A stretch of DNA of 16,106 nucleotides from Akkermansiaceae bacterium UBA6138 (GTDB taxonomy: Bacteria > Verrucomicrobiota > Verrucomicrobiia > Verrucomicrobiales > DEV007): positions 1 through 16,106 of the forward strand of contig DIVG01000064.1 of the NCBI GenBank assembly GCA_002422425.1, in the 5' to 3' direction. Made by a program: the position numbers and the translations under genes. Shown piece after piece: positions 13,200 to 16,106 of this stretch; positions within the stretch are counted from its first letter, which is position 1, and every line of letters starts with the position of its first letter. The notes beneath the pieces were generated by a model. It made no database searches. It worked only from the letters and a program-made list of their open reading frames with translations, and was not told the DNA's origin.

Positions 13200-15055
13200 G
13201 CGATGGCCTCCTCCCCGCTTTCCGCCAGAATAGCGTCACGATAATAGCCGGTCTGGCCGGCGAGTTCCTCGTGAGTGCCAATCGCAACGATGCGACCCCG
13301 GTCCAGCACGATGATACGGTCAGCCTTTCGTACTGTAGAGAAACGGTGAGCCACGATAAAAGCAGTGCGGCCGGCCATGACCCGCTCCATTGCGGCGAGG
13401 ATCTCCTGCTCCGTCCCGGCATCGACCGCTGCGGTCGGATCGTCGAGGATAAGGATGGCGGGGTCGAGAAGAATCGCGCGGGCGAGGGCAAGACGCTGGC
13501 GCTGGCCGCCCGAGAGATTGGCACCGTTTTCATGGACGAGCGTGTCGTAGCCGAAAGGCAGCTTTTCGATGAACTCATGCGCGGCGGCAAGCCGGGCAGC
13601 CCGCTCAACAGCCTCCCGGGTCGCTTCGGGGTTTCCGAAGGCGATGTTCGCGAGGACGCTGGCGCTGAAGAGAAAACTTTCCTGAAAGACCAGCCCGACC
13701 TGGCGGCGCACATCGTCGAGACTCCACTCACGGAGATCCCGTCCGTCGAGGACGAGGCGGCCTTCGTCGGGATCGTAGAAGCGCGGAATGAGTTGAATGA
13801 GAGCGGTTTTTCCCGCCCCCGTCGGACCCACGATAGCGATTTTTTCGCCCGCTCGCACGGTCAGAGAGACATCATGAAGCACGGTATTCCCCGGCCTGAA
13901 ACGGAAAGCGACGTGCTCAAAGATGAGCTCCCCGCGCGCTTTTGCAAGCGGCGCGGCGTCCTTGTGATCGACGATGCCGGGCTCGGCATCGAGGATCTCG
14001 TAGACACGATCCGCGCCGGTGAGAGTCTGCTGGAGACTGTCAGCGACAGTCCCGATGGCATTGGCCTGGGCATTGAGCTGCTGAAGAATACCGGCGAAAA
14101 GGATCAGTCCCGTGCCGATGGGAATCTCACCCCTCACCGCGAGCCAGCCGCCGTAGCCGAGAAGCACCGCGAGGCTGAACTGGTTCAGCAACGAGACGAG
14201 AGGAAACAGAATCGTGAGCTTGCGAAAGACCTGGTTTTTCTGATCCCGCACAGCCCCGTTCGCCTCGAGGAAACGGCCTTCCGCCCACGACTGCAACCCA
14301 AAGCTCTTCACCACACCCATGCCGCGGGCGAGTTCCTCAAAAACAAGGACGAGCCGGTCAACACGCTTACGGCCTTCCTCATAGTCAGGCCGCAACCATT
14401 GCGAAAAGAGGACCACAATAAGGCCGAGGACCGGAAGAAAAGCAAAGCAGGCAAAAGCAAGTCCCGCGTGAATCTGGACCAGGCAAACGAGGTAAAAAAG
14501 GGTCGCAAGAATAATGTTCAGAGCCTGCACCACCACCCCGTCGATAAAGAGCCTGACAGACTGGGTGTCGCCGGTGACGCGATTGATGAGCGAGCCGGTC
14601 GCATTGGCATCGAAAAAGCGGAAGCTCATCCGTTGCATCTTCGCGTAAATGGCGGAACGCAACTCGACGACGATGCGTCCCTGCCCGAGACGATTTGTGC
14701 TCACCGCAGTGAGGTAGGCAAGCCAGGCCCGGGTCGCGGCGGCGGCAAAGATCCAAAGCCCGAGAGAAACGAGAACAAAACGCGGTGACCAGTCCGATGG
14801 AGGGCGCCATCCGAAGAAAAACTTCGCCGCCGGAGCACCCGGCTGGACCTGCTCGCGAAGAAAATCAATCGCCACCCCCACCCCGGCTAATCCCGCAAGA
14901 CCCAGGGCAAGAAGACTCAAGTTCAAGAAAACGAGTCCGAGACAACGCCAGCCGTATCGACTCGTGAGACGTAAAAGCCGACCCAGCAAATAACGGTGGC
15001 GCCGCGCAAAAGGATGAGCCGCACTGCCGGACGGAGGCGGAAAAGTCAGAGGCAT
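13196..15055 (-). CDS. ABC exporter half-transporter (membrane + ATPase), subunit with Walker B Asp
   Basis: A 619-residue exporter half. Hydrophobic segments lie near 38-63, 92-113, 175-192, 196-218, 283-300 and 312-325, with the nucleotide-binding domain from about 376. Walker A is GPTGAGKTA (410-418, Lys416), Q-loop VFQES (Gln458), signature LSGGQRQR (514-521, canonical), Walker B LILDDP (535-540) with Asp539 where the catalytic Glu normally stands, and switch His570. The Glu-to-Asp change together with the partner's altered signature marks the non-hydrolytic site of heterodimeric exporters such as TM287/288 or BmrC/BmrD. The start ATG at 15055 has no Shine-Dalgarno. The gene begins 62 bp downstream of tRNA-Thr on the same strand and ends in a 3-base (ATGA-type) overlap with its partner. 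Substrate unknown. Confidence 0.93.
   Translation of the reverse strand: MPLTFPPPSGSAAHPFARRHRYLLGRLLRLTSRYGWRCLGLVFLNLSLLALGLAGLAGVGVAIDFLREQVQPGAPAAKFFFGWRPPSDWSPRFVLVSLGLWIFAAAATRAWLAYLTAVSTNRLGQGRIVVELRSAIYAKMQRMSFRFFDANATGSLINRVTGDTQSVRLFIDGVVVQALNIILATLFYLVCLVQIHAGLAFACFAFLPVLGLIVVLFSQWLRPDYEEGRKRVDRLVLVFEELARGMGVVKSFGLQSWAEGRFLEANGAVRDQKNQVFRKLTILFPLVSLLNQFSLAVLLGYGGWLAVRGEIPIGTGLILFAGILQQLNAQANAIGTVADSLQQTLTGADRVYEILDAEPGIVDHKDAAPLAKARGELIFEHVAFRFRPGNTVLHDVSLTVRAGEKIAIVGPTGAGKTALIQLIPRFYDPDEGRLVLDGRDLREWSLDDVRRQVGLVFQESFLFSASVLANIAFGNPEATREAVERAARLAAAHEFIEKLPFGYDTLVHENGANLSGGQRQRLALARAILLDPAILILDDPTAAVDAGTEQEILAAMERVMAGRTAFIVAHRFSTVRKADRIIVLDRGRIVAIGTHEELAGQTGYYRDAILAESGEEAIA
13207..13214 (-). 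promoter_or_regulatory. Strong Shine-Dalgarno for the downstream ABC subunit
   Basis: GGAGGAGG on the minus strand, 7 nt before the ATG at 13199 and inside the last codons of the upstream ABC gene. It is the clearest ribosome binding site in the window and fixes the start of the downstream subunit. Confidence 0.75.
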
Positions 15056-15116
15056 CGTCTATGATGACACCAGTGGCGCGTTGGGCAAATAGGGAAAGGT
15101 ATAGGCAGGAAGAGAA

Positions 15117-15189
15117 AGCCAACTGTCGGACTCGAACCGACGACCGGCTGATTACAAATCAGCTGCTCTACCAACTGAGCTAAGTTGGC
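15117..15189 (-). tRNA. tRNA-Thr (anticodon TGT)
   Basis: Read on the minus strand, a full cloverleaf folds. The acceptor is GCCAACT/AGTTGGC, the D-arm GCTC-AGTTGGTA-GAGC, and the anticodon arm GCTGA/TCAGC with loop TTTGTAA, giving anticodon TGT for ACA and other Thr codons. The variable loop is CGGTC and the T-arm is GTCGG/CCGAC with loop TTCGAGT. All stems pair fully. Length is 73 nt including the discriminator base U. The CCA end is not encoded, since TTCTCT follows, so it must be added by CCA transferase. Confidence 0.97.
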
Positions 15190-15216
15190 CCGTAGGGCCG
15201 TTTAAGGCGGAGAGGA

Positions 15217-15244
15217 AATCTACCCACGAGAGGACGGGCTGCAA
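15217..15244 (-). promoter_or_regulatory. Candidate promoter for tRNA-Thr
   Basis: On the minus strand, TTGCAG (15244-15239, 3 of 6) and TAGATT (15222-15217, 4 of 6) are separated by 16 bp. The predicted start lies about 20 nt before the mature 5' end at 15189. Weak matches; listed because position and spacing suit a tRNA promoter. Confidence 0.25.
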
Positions 15245-15415
15245 GGAGGGGTTTGCATTTTCTTTGACACCACTGATCACGGTCAACCCGGTGCACCTCG
15301 TTCTTTGGAGAAATGATGATCGGGAAAATTCTATCGAAGACAAGCACAGAGCAGCTCCGTGCGCGACGGAGGATTCGCCCCGGTGGGCGGGCGGCCGGCC
15401 GTCCACTACTCCATC

Positions 15416-15444
15416 TTTCCAGGAAAAGGTTTTTCGCTTACAAT
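15416..15444 (+). promoter_or_regulatory. Candidate promoter for the YdjY-domain gene, possibly leaderless
   Basis: TTTCCA (15416-15421, 4 of 6 to TTGACA) and TACAAT (15439-15444, 5 of 6 to TATAAT) are separated by 17 bp. The -10 element ends 6 bp before the ATG at 15451, so transcription would begin at or next to the start codon. Confidence 0.4.
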
Positions 15445-15450
15445 GGAGTC

Positions 15451-16106
15451 ATGTCTCCCCACCCTATCATTATCGTTTTTCTTTTTCTTTCGTTAACGGG
15501 AGAGGCACCGCTGCGATCCCAGGAGCAGGAAAGAAAGGCACCCGAGGCCACGGCGAACGGGGAACCCATTCCCGCTCCGGAGGTGAATGTGAAAAAGGTC
15601 GGGGAAACACTCTATCGCATCGGGGAAATTGAATTTGATGCAAAGACCCGCACGATCCGTTTCCCTGCAACCGTGAACATGAACGAGGGCGGACCGCTCG
15701 AATACATCCTTGTGAACGAAAAAGGGAAAGTGCACGAATCAATTTTCACAACTTCAGTGTCCCCGCTCTCTCTTCAGGTGGCGATGAAACTGTTGAGATA
15801 CAAGGCGGGACACGGTGACGTTTTTAACCGGCTCCTTGCTCCCGAGTCGCTTGATGAAGACGGGGGGAGCGCGACGGGGCGTGGCGACGAGGTGATCTTC
15901 ACCTTCCGTGCCGAGGGAGCGGATGAGGCAATCCCGGTCTATGCCTTTGTTATCGACGGAGAGAGTACGGAGGCAATGACGCCCGGGGGGTGGATCTACA
16001 CAGGATCCGTGGTGGAAGGGGGCATCTTTATGGCAGAGGCAGAAGGCTCTATTATCGCGATCTACCTCGACCATTTAGCTCTTTTTAACATGACCCGTGA
16101 GGGGGC
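15451..16106 (+). CDS. Secreted YdjY-domain protein (3' end outside window)
   Basis: From the ATG at 15451 the frame stays open to the window end, giving the first 218 residues. MSPHPIIIVFLFLSL is a signal peptide with cleavage probably between 17 and 25, followed by a Pro/Glu-rich linker (about 24-46). The YdjY-like domain spans about 50-215: a beta segment LYRIGEIEFDAKTRTIRFPA (54-73), GPLEYILVNEKGKVHES (81-97), then GWIYTGS (180-186) and GSIIAIYLDHLALFN (199-213). The KxHES motif and the tail pattern are those I associate with YdjY-domain proteins common in planctomycetes and verrucomicrobia; their role is unknown. There are no cysteines, so it is not a lipoprotein. GGAG at 15445-15448 is only 2 nt from the ATG, too close for a normal Shine-Dalgarno. 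Confidence 0.8.
   Translation, partial: MSPHPIIIVFLFLSLTGEAPLRSQEQERKAPEATANGEPIPAPEVNVKKVGETLYRIGEIEFDAKTRTIRFPATVNMNEGGPLEYILVNEKGKVHESIFTTSVSPLSLQVAMKLLRYKAGHGDVFNRLLAPESLDEDGGSATGRGDEVIFTFRAEGADEAIPVYAFVIDGESTEAMTPGGWIYTGSVVEGGIFMAEAEGSIIAIYLDHLALFNMTREG

Larger units (their letters stand above)
15190..15450. other. 261-bp spacer between tRNA-Thr and the YdjY-domain gene
   Basis: No coding potential is convincing on either strand. It holds candidate promoters for both flanking genes and a GC-rich palindrome GGGCGGCCGGCCGTCC (15389-15404). An isolated TTGACA at 15264-15269 on the plus strand has no -10 element at usable distance. Confidence 0.6.

Noticed and set aside
11406..14788. Two long plus-strand open frames (433 and 505 codons) across the ABC genes
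   Set aside because: Both are antisense to complete ABC subunits with all ATPase motifs. Composition is highly charged and low in hydrophobic residues, typical of shadow frames.
15389..15404. GC-rich palindrome in the spacer before the YdjY-domain gene
   Set aside because: Short GC palindromes are expected by chance at this base composition, and nothing else marks it as a site.
1..16106. Search for a CRISPR array, insertion sequence or phage genes
   Set aside because: No regularly spaced direct repeats, transposase motifs or phage proteins were seen.

Overview
This 16.1 kb window is chromosomal, GC-rich and mostly housekeeping. It probably comes from a member of the Verrucomicrobiota or a close PVC relative. 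That is inferred from the mix of a Tat-exported Gfo/Idh/MocA oxidoreductase, a YdjY-domain secreted protein, a UbiA-like membrane protein of unknown role, weak or absent Shine-Dalgarno sequences at many starts, and high GC with long antisense open frames. I see no phage genes, insertion sequences or CRISPR array. All main genes look intact, apart from two cut by the window edges.

Region 1 (1-2710, + strand) is lower glycolysis: the 3' end of gap, then pgk, then tpiA. A strong intrinsic terminator sits between gap and pgk. A degenerate heptamer repeat lies between pgk and tpiA, and a second terminator follows tpiA.

Region 2 (2717-7712, - strand, transcribed manC > ruvX > mrdA-like > lipoprotein) holds envelope and housekeeping genes: mannose-1-phosphate guanylyltransferase, the YqgF/RuvX nuclease-fold protein, a class B penicillin-binding protein with unusual acidic extensions, and a lipoprotein of unknown function. 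manC and ruvX are only 5 bp apart. mrdA has its own candidate promoter.

Region 3 (7713-11333) has a UbiA-like polytopic membrane protein (+) divergent from manC, a Tat-signal Gfo/Idh/MocA oxidoreductase (-), and rlmN (+) divergent from it. rlmN ends 3 bp from the convergent ABC operon.

Region 4 (11337-15189, - strand) has a tRNA-Thr(TGT) gene followed by two half-size ABC exporter genes with ATGA stop/start overlap. Their motifs are complementary: one subunit has Asp for the catalytic Walker B Glu, and the other has an altered signature (LSLGQ). This is the pattern of a heterodimeric exporter with one degenerate ATP site, and it is the most informative observation in the window.

Region 5 (15190-16106, + strand) has a 261-bp gap with candidate promoters facing both ways, then a secreted YdjY-domain protein that runs off the window end. 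Its -10 element lies so close to the ATG that the mRNA may be leaderless.

I found no clearly new multi-gene system. The interest is in details: the asymmetric ABC pair, the modified PBP, the unknown lipoprotein and membrane protein, and the repeat and promoter structures.
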